From the NCBI RefSeq assembly GCF_030441895.1, contig NZ_JARJAS010000017.1: a DNA stretch of 64,000 nt, one strand, 5' to 3'. This DNA is from Enterococcus_D entomosocium. GTDB lineage: Bacteria; Bacillota; Bacilli; Lactobacillales; Enterococcaceae. The translations under genes were made by a program, and so were the position numbers. The notes beneath the pieces were generated by a model that made no database searches, was not told the origin of the DNA, and saw nothing but the letters and a program-made list of their open reading frames with translations. This document shows positions 33,239-40,773 of this stretch, in pieces (within the stretch, counting starts at the first letter, position 1; every line of letters starts with the position of its first letter).

Positions 33239-34903
33239 TTATTCTTCAATAACTGCCCACTTGTAATCGTATTGCGCACCGGCACCGTGAGAAACGACCC
33301 CTTTTACTTTTGGTGCACGTAAATGAGCTTCAACGTTTTGGTACACAGGGATAACCCCTTGTTGATCCATAATGATTTTCTCTGCATCCAACAAATCTTG
33401 CCAGCGGGCATCTGGATTGCCAGCATTTGTCGTGGCAGATGATTTCACTGCTGCATCGTACTCATCGCTTGTCCAACGACCTCGGTTGTATGAATTATCG
33501 GTTACAAATAGATCTGTAAAACTGCTGGCATCCGCATAGTCAGCACCCCAGCCACCCATAACGACATCAAAATCACCTGAGTTTGAACGATCAAGGCGAA
33601 CGGAGAAAGGTACTGGACTTAGGCTAACTTTCACCCCATCAAGCGTATCTTGAATCGCACTTTGAATATATTCAATGGCTTTTTTGGTTGAGTCTGTGTC
33701 AGAGGCCAAAATTTCAAAACTTAAAGAATCGATTCCCAAAGCCTCTTTGGCTTTTTCCCAATGTTCTTTGGCTTTTTCTTGATCGTATTCAATGACACTT
33801 TCCGCTTCATCGACAAAATCAGTATTATCAGTTGGGTTAAAGGTCATTCCTTTTGGTATCAATCCTGTGGAAGCCAATGAACCATCACCTAAAATCGATG
33901 TCACTAATGCATCACGATCGATGGCATAAGAGATTGCTTTACGCAGATCCTCATTGCGAAATGGCGAATCTTCTTCTCGCTGATTCAACTCGATATAGGA
34001 AGTACGGGCTAATGGTTCTGACACAAACGCTTCATCATTGGCCATTTGCTGCGCCAATTCTCCTGTTAAGATGACGTCGTCCGCTTGCCCATCCTGGAAT
34101 AGATTCAAAGAGGTCGATGATTCTTTTACGACACTGACATTGATCGTATCAAGTTTCACCGTATCTTTATCCCAATATTGGTCGTTCTTTTCATATGACC
34201 ATTCTGTATCGGTTCCTGGACCATCAAAGCCAGCTAACACAAACGGTCCATTGTAAACGGCATTGTCGCTTGTTGAAGCATATTGATCGCCGTTGTCTTC
34301 TACGACTGCTTGGCTTTGTGGGAAGAAGGATGGAAATGCCAATAAGTATTGGAAGTATGGCGTAGGTGTCGTCAGCGTGATTTCTAATTCATAGTCGCTG
34401 ACTGCTTTGATCCCCAATTCTGAGGCATCTTTTTCACCTGCTGTTATCGCTTCGGCATTGGTTACGGGCGCAAATAAGTACGCATATTCAGAACCTGTTT
34501 CCGCACTTACGGTGCGTTGCCAGCCAAAGACATAATCCGCTGCTGTTACTGGTTCTCCATTTGACCATTTGGCATCTTCACGTAATTTCAATTTATAGGT
34601 CAGACCATCTTCACTGACTTCCGCTAATTCGGCGGCACCTGCTGGTTCGGGCTTACTATCAGCATCTAAGCGGTACAACCCTTCATACACATTATTTAAA
34701 GCACTGAAACTGATCGTATCGGTGGCTAAGGATAGATCGGCACTAGGCATTTCTTGTTGAACCACAACATTAAAAATTTGTTCGGCAGCTGCTGTCCCAC
34801 TACCACTTGAACTTTCACCTGTACTTGATGTCCCTCCTGTTGAGCAACCTGCTAATACGATTCCACAAACAGCGATGACACCATATCCCCATTTTTTCTT
34901 CAT
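33239..34903 (-). CDS. Oligopeptide ABC transporter substrate-binding lipoprotein (OppA-like)
   Basis: A 554-residue family-5 extracellular solute-binding protein: lipobox VLAGCS (Cys at about 19), Ser/Gly linker, FNVVVQQEMPSADLSLATD, YKLKLREDAKWSNGEPVTAADYVFGW, ELNQREEDSPFRNEDLRKAI and YAIDRDAL. It captures peptides for an Opp-type importer, or possibly pheromone peptides as in enterococcal PrgZ/TraC. No permease or ATPase gene is adjacent, so it is an orphan binding protein that would share a transporter elsewhere. AAGGGG precedes the ATG. The 34.9-35.07 kb upstream region is extremely AT-rich. Confidence 0.93.
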   Translation of the reverse strand: MKKKWGYGVIAVCGIVLAGCSTGGTSSTGESSSGSGTAAAEQIFNVVVQQEMPSADLSLATDTISFSALNNVYEGLYRLDADSKPEPAGAAELAEVSEDGLTYKLKLREDAKWSNGEPVTAADYVFGWQRTVSAETGSEYAYLFAPVTNAEAITAGEKDASELGIKAVSDYELEITLTTPTPYFQYLLAFPSFFPQSQAVVEDNGDQYASTSDNAVYNGPFVLAGFDGPGTDTEWSYEKNDQYWDKDTVKLDTINVSVVKESSTSLNLFQDGQADDVILTGELAQQMANDEAFVSEPLARTSYIELNQREEDSPFRNEDLRKAISYAIDRDALVTSILGDGSLASTGLIPKGMTFNPTDNTDFVDEAESVIEYDQEKAKEHWEKAKEALGIDSLSFEILASDTDSTKKAIEYIQSAIQDTLDGVKVSLSPVPFSVRLDRSNSGDFDVVMGGWGADYADASSFTDLFVTDNSYNRGRWTSDEYDAAVKSSATTNAGNPDARWQDLLDAEKIIMDQQGVIPVYQNVEAHLRAPKVKGVVSHGAGAQYDYKWAVIEE

Positions 34904-35069
34904 CTTACCTACCCCTTATGAAAATCCAAAATTTTCAGAATTATTACAAAACTCTGAATGTAAATAAGATTTTAATAAATATTAATTATAAAAGCAAGCT
35001 ATTTTTCTCATTTTATTATTATTTATTTTTTATGTTAACACTGCATGTTATTATTTATGACACAAAAAC

Positions 35070-35110
35070 AAAAAACACAAAGCGAAAGAGATCGCGCTTT
35101 GCGTTTTTTT
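35070..35110. terminator. Bidirectional terminator
   Basis: CACAAAGCG (35076-35084) with CGCTTTGCG (35095-35103), T-runs on both strands; mainly serves the gene ending at 35132. Confidence 0.8.
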
Positions 35111-35131
35111 ATCTTTGGATAGAAAAGTGGA

Positions 35132-36079
35132 TTACTCCATTTTATAGCTTTGACGCGTCACTTTACCCTCTCGTACCGCAGCGATAATAGTTGGAATAGC
35201 CCCAATCGCCGTAAAGAGATAGACCAGACCTAAGTTCCCGTAATATTGACTCGCTTCCAAATACCCTTCACGAATCAAATCAGGTAAAATACGGAAAGCG
35301 TAGAAGACATCAACGTCCGTGTAATAATTCGCTACACTGATCGACCAGTCGATACGATTCCCGACATAGACCATAATGATCATGACGATGATACTACTAA
35401 TAATACCTTTTGTACTGAGTTTTCCACCTAATAATTCATACCCTTTGATGGCACAGATCGCCATTGCGATTCCAGACAATGCAGCTACATATCCCAGTTG
35501 TCCTAATAAAATAATTGCGCCGGCACCAATCAGTGAACCAAGAAACGCGCCCACTGTTCCAGCTAGCCAATTTTCTTTTTTCTGCCCTTTTTCCCGTTCT
35601 TGTGCAAGGATCGCTTCTTGTTGTTTCTTAAAGCAAGCTTCACACGCAATGACGGGAGTGCCGCCAATAGCATACAGCGAAACCGGCTCAGTGATCGTTC
35701 CGCAGAAGGTACAAGCATTTTGGTAACCTTTCGTCTTCAAGAAATTCGTCAATTGGTCCAACGCAGTACGGATCTTGTCCACAGTTTTCCCTGCAGTCAT
35801 CGCTCCGCGTAATGTATAGGCAACTTGATATCCTTGGATCACACAGTCGGTGATCTCTTTTGACTCACTTAAAACTTCTTTGACTTCTTCTTGGTTCGGA
35901 AGTTCCCCCTCTTTGCTAAGGGAAAAATGAGCCACAAGAGAATAACTATTGTTATTCTCTTGAACTAAAAAAAGTTTATAACTATGATACGTTCCATAAA
36001 TCACCCCGGTGGAAGTATCAACTGAGAGCCCCAACGGCTCGGCAAATTTGGTCAATGTCTTCTCGATCTTCTTATTCAT
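35132..36079 (-). CDS. Membrane protein with N-terminal soluble domain and zinc-ribbon (unknown function)
   Basis: A 315-residue protein: soluble N-terminal domain (about 1-120, GTYHSYKLFLVQENN, SYSLVAHFSLSKEGEL), a two-CxxC zinc-ribbon (about 124-152: ACTFCGTI and IACEACF), a charged linker and about four to five membrane segments (about 170-305). Start ATG 36079 with GGAGAA upstream. The combination suggests a membrane protein regulated through, or recruiting partners via, a cytoplasmic zinc finger. I recognise no named family. It is monocistronic. Confidence 0.7.
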   Translation of the reverse strand: MNKKIEKTLTKFAEPLGLSVDTSTGVIYGTYHSYKLFLVQENNNSYSLVAHFSLSKEGELPNQEEVKEVLSESKEITDCVIQGYQVAYTLRGAMTAGKTVDKIRTALDQLTNFLKTKGYQNACTFCGTITEPVSLYAIGGTPVIACEACFKKQQEAILAQEREKGQKKENWLAGTVGAFLGSLIGAGAIILLGQLGYVAALSGIAMAICAIKGYELLGGKLSTKGIISSIIVMIIMVYVGNRIDWSISVANYYTDVDVFYAFRILPDLIREGYLEASQYYGNLGLVYLFTAIGAIPTIIAAVREGKVTRQSYKME

Positions 36080-36187
36080 TTTTCTCCTTCTTTCCAACAA
36101 ACACTTACCTTTTTAGGTATAGCTAAAAGTTTAAGGAGAGTAGAAATGAAAGTCAATCAATTTGTTCAAAAAACCTAGTTTTTTTAT

Positions 36188-37018
36188 TTATTCTGTGACA
36201 AATCGCCACAATGCATCAGCAACTCCATGGTCTGTATTGCTAGCCGTCACAAAATCAGCTTTTGCTTTGACCAAATCGGGCGCATTCTCCATCGCAACAC
36301 CGATACCGGCTGAAGCAATCATTGGCAGGTCATTAAAATTATCGCCGATCGCTAAGGTTTGCGCCAGCGGCACTTGGAAATAGGCCGCTAATTCATTTAG
36401 CGCCTTATCTTTTCCCACAGCTTGATGAGTGACTTCCAAATAATTCTCTTTGGATAAATAAAAGGCGCTTTCTAAAAAGTCAGCATTCTGGCAGGCAGCA
36501 TGAAGCGCTTGGATTTCTGCCGTTGTGCCGATCAAAAGAAACTTATGTACCTCAAAAGCTTCTTGTGCCAACAGTTGTTCCAATGAAGTTTCCAAAGGGG
36601 TCTCTTTGGTGATCGCCGCTTCTGCCTGTGCCCACTGATCCACTCTTTCGCAATACCACTGATCACCAGAGTAGACATTGATGGAAACGGCAGGAAAATC
36701 AGCTTTGATGCGAGCAACCAAAGTCTTTGCTTCTGCTTTTTTGACCTCATGACTAAATATTGGTACAAGCGTACCCGTATGATCGTACCGTCCAATCAGG
36801 GCACCGTTGTAGCAAGCCAAGGGCCAGTCTTCTATCTCTAATTCTTCAGCTATCGGTAGCATTCCTTTCGGGGAGCGAGCGGAAGCCAAAACAAAAGGAA
36901 TCGCTTGCTGCTTCAACCGTTTGATTTCTTCAATCAAAACCGGATCGATTTGATGTTTATGATCCAAGATCGTCCCATCGATATCACTTAAAATAAACCC
37001 AATCTGCTTTTTTTCCAA
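36188..37018 (-). CDS. Cof-type HAD-superfamily sugar phosphatase
   Basis: About 276 residues, HAD-IIB (Cof) subfamily: motif I LSDIDGTILDHKHQ, motif II VLASARSP, motif III around Lys in AVGKDKALNELAAY, and motif IV AIGDNFNDLPMIASAGIGVA. It dephosphorylates small sugar or cofactor phosphates. The start is uncertain: ATG 37027 directly abuts AAAGG, whereas TTG 37018 has that site 9 nt upstream, so I list the latter. Confidence 0.9.
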   Translation of the reverse strand: MEKKQIGFILSDIDGTILDHKHQIDPVLIEEIKRLKQQAIPFVLASARSPKGMLPIAEELEIEDWPLACYNGALIGRYDHTGTLVPIFSHEVKKAEAKTLVARIKADFPAVSINVYSGDQWYCERVDQWAQAEAAITKETPLETSLEQLLAQEAFEVHKFLLIGTTAEIQALHAACQNADFLESAFYLSKENYLEVTHQAVGKDKALNELAAYFQVPLAQTLAIGDNFNDLPMIASAGIGVAMENAPDLVKAKADFVTASNTDHGVADALWRFVTE

Positions 37019-37050
37019 ATAAACCATCCTTTCCCATTCCCATCCTTTTT

Positions 37051-37077
37051 ACGAAAGCGAATTGATCCATCGCTTTC
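37051..37077. repeat. 8-bp perfect inverted repeat upstream of the HAD gene
   Basis: CGAAAGCG (37051-37058) and CGCTTTCG (37070-37077), 11-nt loop, between the HAD and GNAT genes. Possible operator or leader hairpin. Confidence 0.45.
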
Positions 37078-37163
37078 GACCAAAACAAGCGCCGTTTCCA
37101 TAAAGCGAAAACAGCTTTCTTGTCCTTCTTTGCTTCCAGTTTACCATACTAGCCAATGAAAAA

Positions 37164-37185
37164 AAGAGTGCATCGCTGCACTCTT
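37164..37185 (-). terminator. Terminator of the GNAT gene
   Basis: AAGAGTGCA (37164-37172) with TGCACTCTT (37177-37185), then seven T on the minus strand; the stem touches the stop codon. Confidence 0.85.
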
Positions 37186-37807
37186 AGGAAGTATAGATAT
37201 AAAACTCGATTTCCTTCTTGATCGGCTTTTTGATCCAGCGTTTCACAGCAGCTGCCCGCTTCAAGCCCATATGCTCATAAAAACCGTAATTACAAGTGGT
37301 ATCGGTATAAAGGAAAAACGGAGCTGTTTTATCATGCTGGACCATCGCTAAGAAGGAAGTAAAGAGTTGCTTGCCTACACCCAATCCTTGTGTTTTGGGA
37401 CTAACGGCAAACAAACCAACTTCGGTCTGAAAAGGAATTTGTAAGTCTTTCAACATCGCTTGATTTAACTCAGCCACCTCTTTGGCATAATGCAGCAGCG
37501 TGTTTCTCCCTTGATTAGAAAGCATTAAGCAGCCAGCATGCCACATCGTTTTCCCCCAATAGCGCATTGGATGAAGCTTCTTCCCTCTTTTACTGTCTGC
37601 TAATAAGATACCGACAGCTTCACCATTTAAAAGAGCCACACGTGAATAGGTAGCACGGGCAAGTTCATAACACAAAAAGACATGAGCAAAGTGTTTGGCG
37701 GTCTTCTGGTCAAATTGCTTGTCGTAGTTCCAGCTATCAATAATTACTTGCACAAGCGCAGGCAGATCTTCTCGTTTAAATGGTCGATATGTTACTTGTT
37801 TATTCAT
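37184..37807 (-). CDS. GNAT-family N-acetyltransferase
   Basis: A 207-residue acetyltransferase: YRPFKREDLPALVQVIIDSW at the start, the acetyl-CoA loop VSPKTQGLGVGKQLF (motif A, about 150-165), and FFLYTDTTCNYGFYEHMG (motif B). The substrate is unknown. Start ATG 37807 with GGAGGAAG upstream. It is divergent from a MerR regulator; between them lies a TTGACT-19-TATACT promoter oriented toward this gene with a MerR-type dyad in the spacer, so it is probably the regulated target, perhaps for resistance to a toxic amine. Confidence 0.87.
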   Translation of the reverse strand: MNKQVTYRPFKREDLPALVQVIIDSWNYDKQFDQKTAKHFAHVFLCYELARATYSRVALLNGEAVGILLADSKRGKKLHPMRYWGKTMWHAGCLMLSNQGRNTLLHYAKEVAELNQAMLKDLQIPFQTEVGLFAVSPKTQGLGVGKQLFTSFLAMVQHDKTAPFFLYTDTTCNYGFYEHMGLKRAAAVKRWIKKPIKKEIEFYIYTS

Positions 37808-37838
37808 TCTATCTTCCTCCCAGTAGTTGACTATCTTT

Positions 37839-37869
37839 AGTATAAAGTTTACAGTAACTGTAAAGTCAA
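37839..37869 (-). promoter_or_regulatory. MerR-type promoter with 19-bp spacer driving the GNAT gene
   Basis: On the minus strand TTGACT (37864-37869), exactly 19 bp, TATACT (37839-37844). TTTACAGTAACTGTAAA (37848-37864), a perfect 17-bp palindrome, fills the spacer. This is the hallmark of a MerR-activated promoter. Confidence 0.8.
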
Positions 37870-37880
37870 GGAGGAGCGCC

Positions 37881-38669
37881 ATGAAAACCAAATTAAAAGT
37901 ATCGGAAATGGCACGCTTAGCGCGAATCAATCCTCGGACACTCCACTATTATGACGAGATTGGGCTATTTCAACCAAACAGCAAAGACGAGAACGGGTAC
38001 CGGTATTATTCCCTTGATCAACTTTTGGATCTCGGATTGATCCTGTCATTGAAAGAATTATCGATGCCCTTAAAAGAGATTCAAACAGCGTTGCAGGGGG
38101 ATGCCGAGACCATGAGAAACTTATTGGAAGCCAAGCGGCAAACCATCGATGAAAAAATTCAGCAGTTGTCCAACATCCAAAAAATCATCGAACGAAAAGC
38201 AGCGGACTTGCGTCTGGCTGCAGAAAAAACTTCCCCCTTCACCTTGAAGGAACAGCCAGAGGAGTATTTCTCCCTTAGTCCTAGATTAAACGGCAGCAGC
38301 ATCCCAGAGATGATCACCCAAGCCTACGACCTTTTGACGGCACAGCCTTATCTTTTCTCGAATAACGAATACGGTTTTATGATTCGGACGAACAAAGACA
38401 ATACGCAGGACATCGACTACGTTTATGTGCGGCAAGAAGAACCACAACGAGCTTCCTTCGTGAAACCAGCAGGTTGCTATTTAACCACCATTTATCAGGG
38501 GGATGACGAAGGATTGAAGCAGTTCTATCAAAAACTCAAGCAGCTGATTGCAGCGCACCAATGGCAAATCGATGACTACTTCTATGAACGATCGATCCAT
38601 GAAACGACCCTTAGCAACGAGCAAGCTTATTTGACAGAGATCCAAGTACGGATTTTATCTGAGGAATAA
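37881..38669 (+). CDS. MerR-family transcriptional regulator with GyrI-like effector domain
   Basis: A 262-residue regulator: N-terminal MerR winged helix (about 3-70: VSEMARLARINPRTLHYYDE, IGLFQPNSKDENGYRYY), dimerising coiled coil (about 80-115) and a C-terminal domain (about 125-260) with the layout of BltR/GyrI multidrug-binding domains. Start ATG 37881 with GGAGGAG upstream; a longer frame would run through the operator. It likely senses a small molecule and activates the divergent GNAT gene by untwisting the 19-bp-spacer promoter. Confidence 0.9.
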   Translation: MKTKLKVSEMARLARINPRTLHYYDEIGLFQPNSKDENGYRYYSLDQLLDLGLILSLKELSMPLKEIQTALQGDAETMRNLLEAKRQTIDEKIQQLSNIQKIIERKAADLRLAAEKTSPFTLKEQPEEYFSLSPRLNGSSIPEMITQAYDLLTAQPYLFSNNEYGFMIRTNKDNTQDIDYVYVRQEEPQRASFVKPAGCYLTTIYQGDDEGLKQFYQKLKQLIAAHQWQIDDYFYERSIHETTLSNEQAYLTEIQVRILSEE

Positions 38670-38702
38670 GGATTCGTCTAAACAACACTAAAAAGTAAAT
38701 GA

Positions 38703-38754
38703 AAAAACGCAACGACCACGAGCAGTTTCTTTCGCCTCGCCGTCGTTGTGTTTT
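38703..38754 (-). terminator. Terminator of the oleate hydratase gene
   Basis: ACGCAACGACCACGAG region (from 38707) pairs with CTCGCCGTCGTTGTGT (to 38751); T-run on the minus strand. Confidence 0.65.
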
Positions 38755-38756
38755 AA

Positions 38757-40529
38757 TTAAATCAAATGGTTTTCTTTCAACAGATCGCCAATGTAGGTAT
38801 GTTCGGTTTTCTTAACGAATCCTTCCAATAGTTTCCGTTCGATAAATGGTAGCTCCATTTCCGTGATTTTTTTCTTATCGGTCAGATAATAGACAGCTTT
38901 GGCCAAGGTACGCAGATCATAAGCGGAAGCAAACACTTCTGGTACCCCGCGTTCCACATCTAATAGCTGATAAACAGCCTCCATTGCAGTCCGAACGGAA
39001 TACTCTGTTGTAAAAACAGTGTCTCTTTCAGTCTCTGCGAAATTACCGATAAAAGCTAAGTTTTTGGAGCCATTTGGAATAACCAATGGCCGATCCCCTG
39101 GCTCACGCAGCATGAAGTAGGAAGTGATAAACGGCATGTAAACCGGAACTGCCACACTTGATTCTTTTGAAATGCGTTGGATTTCTGCTTCCGGCACGCC
39201 TAAATGGTAAAGCAGTTCTTGCACGATTTCTTGTCCCGAACATTGTTCAATTGGTTTTTTGATGTAGTTTCCTGGCGTATTTGACAACAATCCATACACC
39301 CATGTGATCGTTTGTTGGTCTTTTTGTTCTTTAAAGTGCGGTTGGCGATGGGTCGCAAAGCTCATCATCCAATTGGAATCTTTGATGGTGATGATCCCGC
39401 CAGTGACGATTCTGCCTGTTCGCAACTTGCGATGGGTCAATTTTTCTAAATAAGGTTCAACATCAAAATTTTGCCAAGTGACAGTTGCCGAAACAAACCA
39501 GCTTTCTTCAGGTAAGTTTTCATAAAAGACTTCTGGATGACCAAACTCAGGCGATTGCGCCGCCAAGTTTTTCCATAAACGCCAGCTACCACCAGGTGCT
39601 TTTGAGATAGGCGCTGGAGTATAATGGTCCCCTTGCGTGGAACTTTCAGTGATCGATCCGTTGGTAACAAAGACCAAGTCATCTTCTGACAAAGGAATTT
39701 CTTCGATTGCCCCCGCTTTTTCTAGCACAAGTTTTTGAGCAACTTTTTCCTCGCCCACGATCCGAACATCGATATTGCTGACTGTGCATTCATATTGGAA
39801 GTCGACTCCTTGTTCTTCCAAATAAGCAAGTAGTGGTTTGACCAATGACTCATATTGGTTGTAACGGGTAAATTTTAACGCGGTAAAATCAGGCAAGCCA
39901 TCGATATGATGCACAAAACGCAACACATAGCGACGCATTTCAATCGCCGAATGCCATTTTTCAAAGGCGAACATCGTACACCAGTATAGCCAAAAATTGG
40001 ATTCAAAGAATTCTTCGCCAAAAACATCTTCGATTTTTTTCCCGATCAATTGATCTTCTGAAGTCATAAATAATTGAGTCAATTCTTTTTGTGCTGTAGC
40101 AGACAAGGTAAATTCTCCATCATCTGCTGCTCGTTGGCCGCGATTGTGGATGATCCGACAGTTAGACGAATTTGGATCATCGTGATCCAACCAGTAAAAC
40201 TCATCTAACACTGAAGCATCTTCCACCTCCAAAGACGGAATCGAGCGAAATAGATCCCACAGACACTCAAAATGATTTTCCATTTCTCGACCGCCGCGGG
40301 TCACAAATCCATCATGGGGAATGAATTTTCCGTCTAATGAACCGCCTGATAAAGAAAGTTCTTCAAGGACGTGGATTTTCTCACCCGCCATATGGCCGTC
40401 ACGGATCAAGAAGACTGCCGCAGCAAGTCCTGCTAATCCACCACCAACAATATAGGCTTCTTTCTTTTCGACATCTTTCGGTTTTCTGCTTCTTGCAAAA
40501 GCTTCGTAATTTCCGTTCGTATATCTCAT
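38757..40529 (-). CDS. ohyA: Oleate hydratase (67-kDa myosin-cross-reactive antigen family)
   Basis: A 590-residue FAD-dependent enzyme adding water to the cis-9 double bond of unsaturated fatty acids to give 10-hydroxy acids; it helps detoxify host oleate. Seen: Rossmann FAD motif GGGLAGLAAAVFL (28-40), FVTRGGREMENHFECLWDLF, MFAFEKWHSAIEMRRYVLRF, TRYNQYESLVKPLLAYLEEQ, and IPNGSKNLAFIGNFAETERD near the C-terminus. Length is normal for the family. The promoter reads TTGTCA-17-TACCAT on the minus strand, embedded in repeated TTTTGACAAA motifs. Monocistronic. Confidence 0.95.
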   Translation of the reverse strand: MRYTNGNYEAFARSRKPKDVEKKEAYIVGGGLAGLAAAVFLIRDGHMAGEKIHVLEELSLSGGSLDGKFIPHDGFVTRGGREMENHFECLWDLFRSIPSLEVEDASVLDEFYWLDHDDPNSSNCRIIHNRGQRAADDGEFTLSATAQKELTQLFMTSEDQLIGKKIEDVFGEEFFESNFWLYWCTMFAFEKWHSAIEMRRYVLRFVHHIDGLPDFTALKFTRYNQYESLVKPLLAYLEEQGVDFQYECTVSNIDVRIVGEEKVAQKLVLEKAGAIEEIPLSEDDLVFVTNGSITESSTQGDHYTPAPISKAPGGSWRLWKNLAAQSPEFGHPEVFYENLPEESWFVSATVTWQNFDVEPYLEKLTHRKLRTGRIVTGGIITIKDSNWMMSFATHRQPHFKEQKDQQTITWVYGLLSNTPGNYIKKPIEQCSGQEIVQELLYHLGVPEAEIQRISKESSVAVPVYMPFITSYFMLREPGDRPLVIPNGSKNLAFIGNFAETERDTVFTTEYSVRTAMEAVYQLLDVERGVPEVFASAYDLRTLAKAVYYLTDKKKITEMELPFIERKLLEGFVKKTEHTYIGDLLKENHLI

Positions 40530-40576
40530 GTAGATCCCTCCTAATATTGGTACGTTTTTATGGTATCAGTAACTAT

Positions 40577-40645
40577 TTTTTTTGACAAAAATTTGTACTA
40601 GTAAAATCAAGTGATTTTGACAAATCGGCCTTTTTGTCAAAAAAA
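40577..40645. promoter_or_regulatory. Repeat-rich control region upstream of oleate hydratase
   Basis: A perfect 15-bp inverted repeat (40577-40591 and 40631-40645; core TTTTGACAAAAA) flanks an inner copy ATTTTGACAAAT (40613-40624) and an AAAATCA-AG-TGATTTT dyad. Three TTTTGACAAA elements in 69 bp overlap the -35 of ohyA, suggesting multi-site repressor binding. Confidence 0.55.
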
Positions 40646-40686
40646 CAAGGGCAAAGTCCCACCTTTTAGAAGATCTGCGCCCAGCA

Positions 40687-40732
40687 CAAAAAGCGCCCCT
40701 AAGAAAACTGATTGCAGCTTTCTTAGGGGCGT
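40687..40732. terminator. Terminator of the SH3b-NlpC/P60 gene
   Basis: GCCCCTAAGAAA (40695-40706) with TTTCTTAGGGGC (40719-40730), perfect 12 bp plus GC closing pairs; T-rich on the minus strand. Confidence 0.85.
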
Positions 40733-40773
40733 TTCTAACAAAGGACAAACCCTTTGCCTTTTCAATAAAATAT

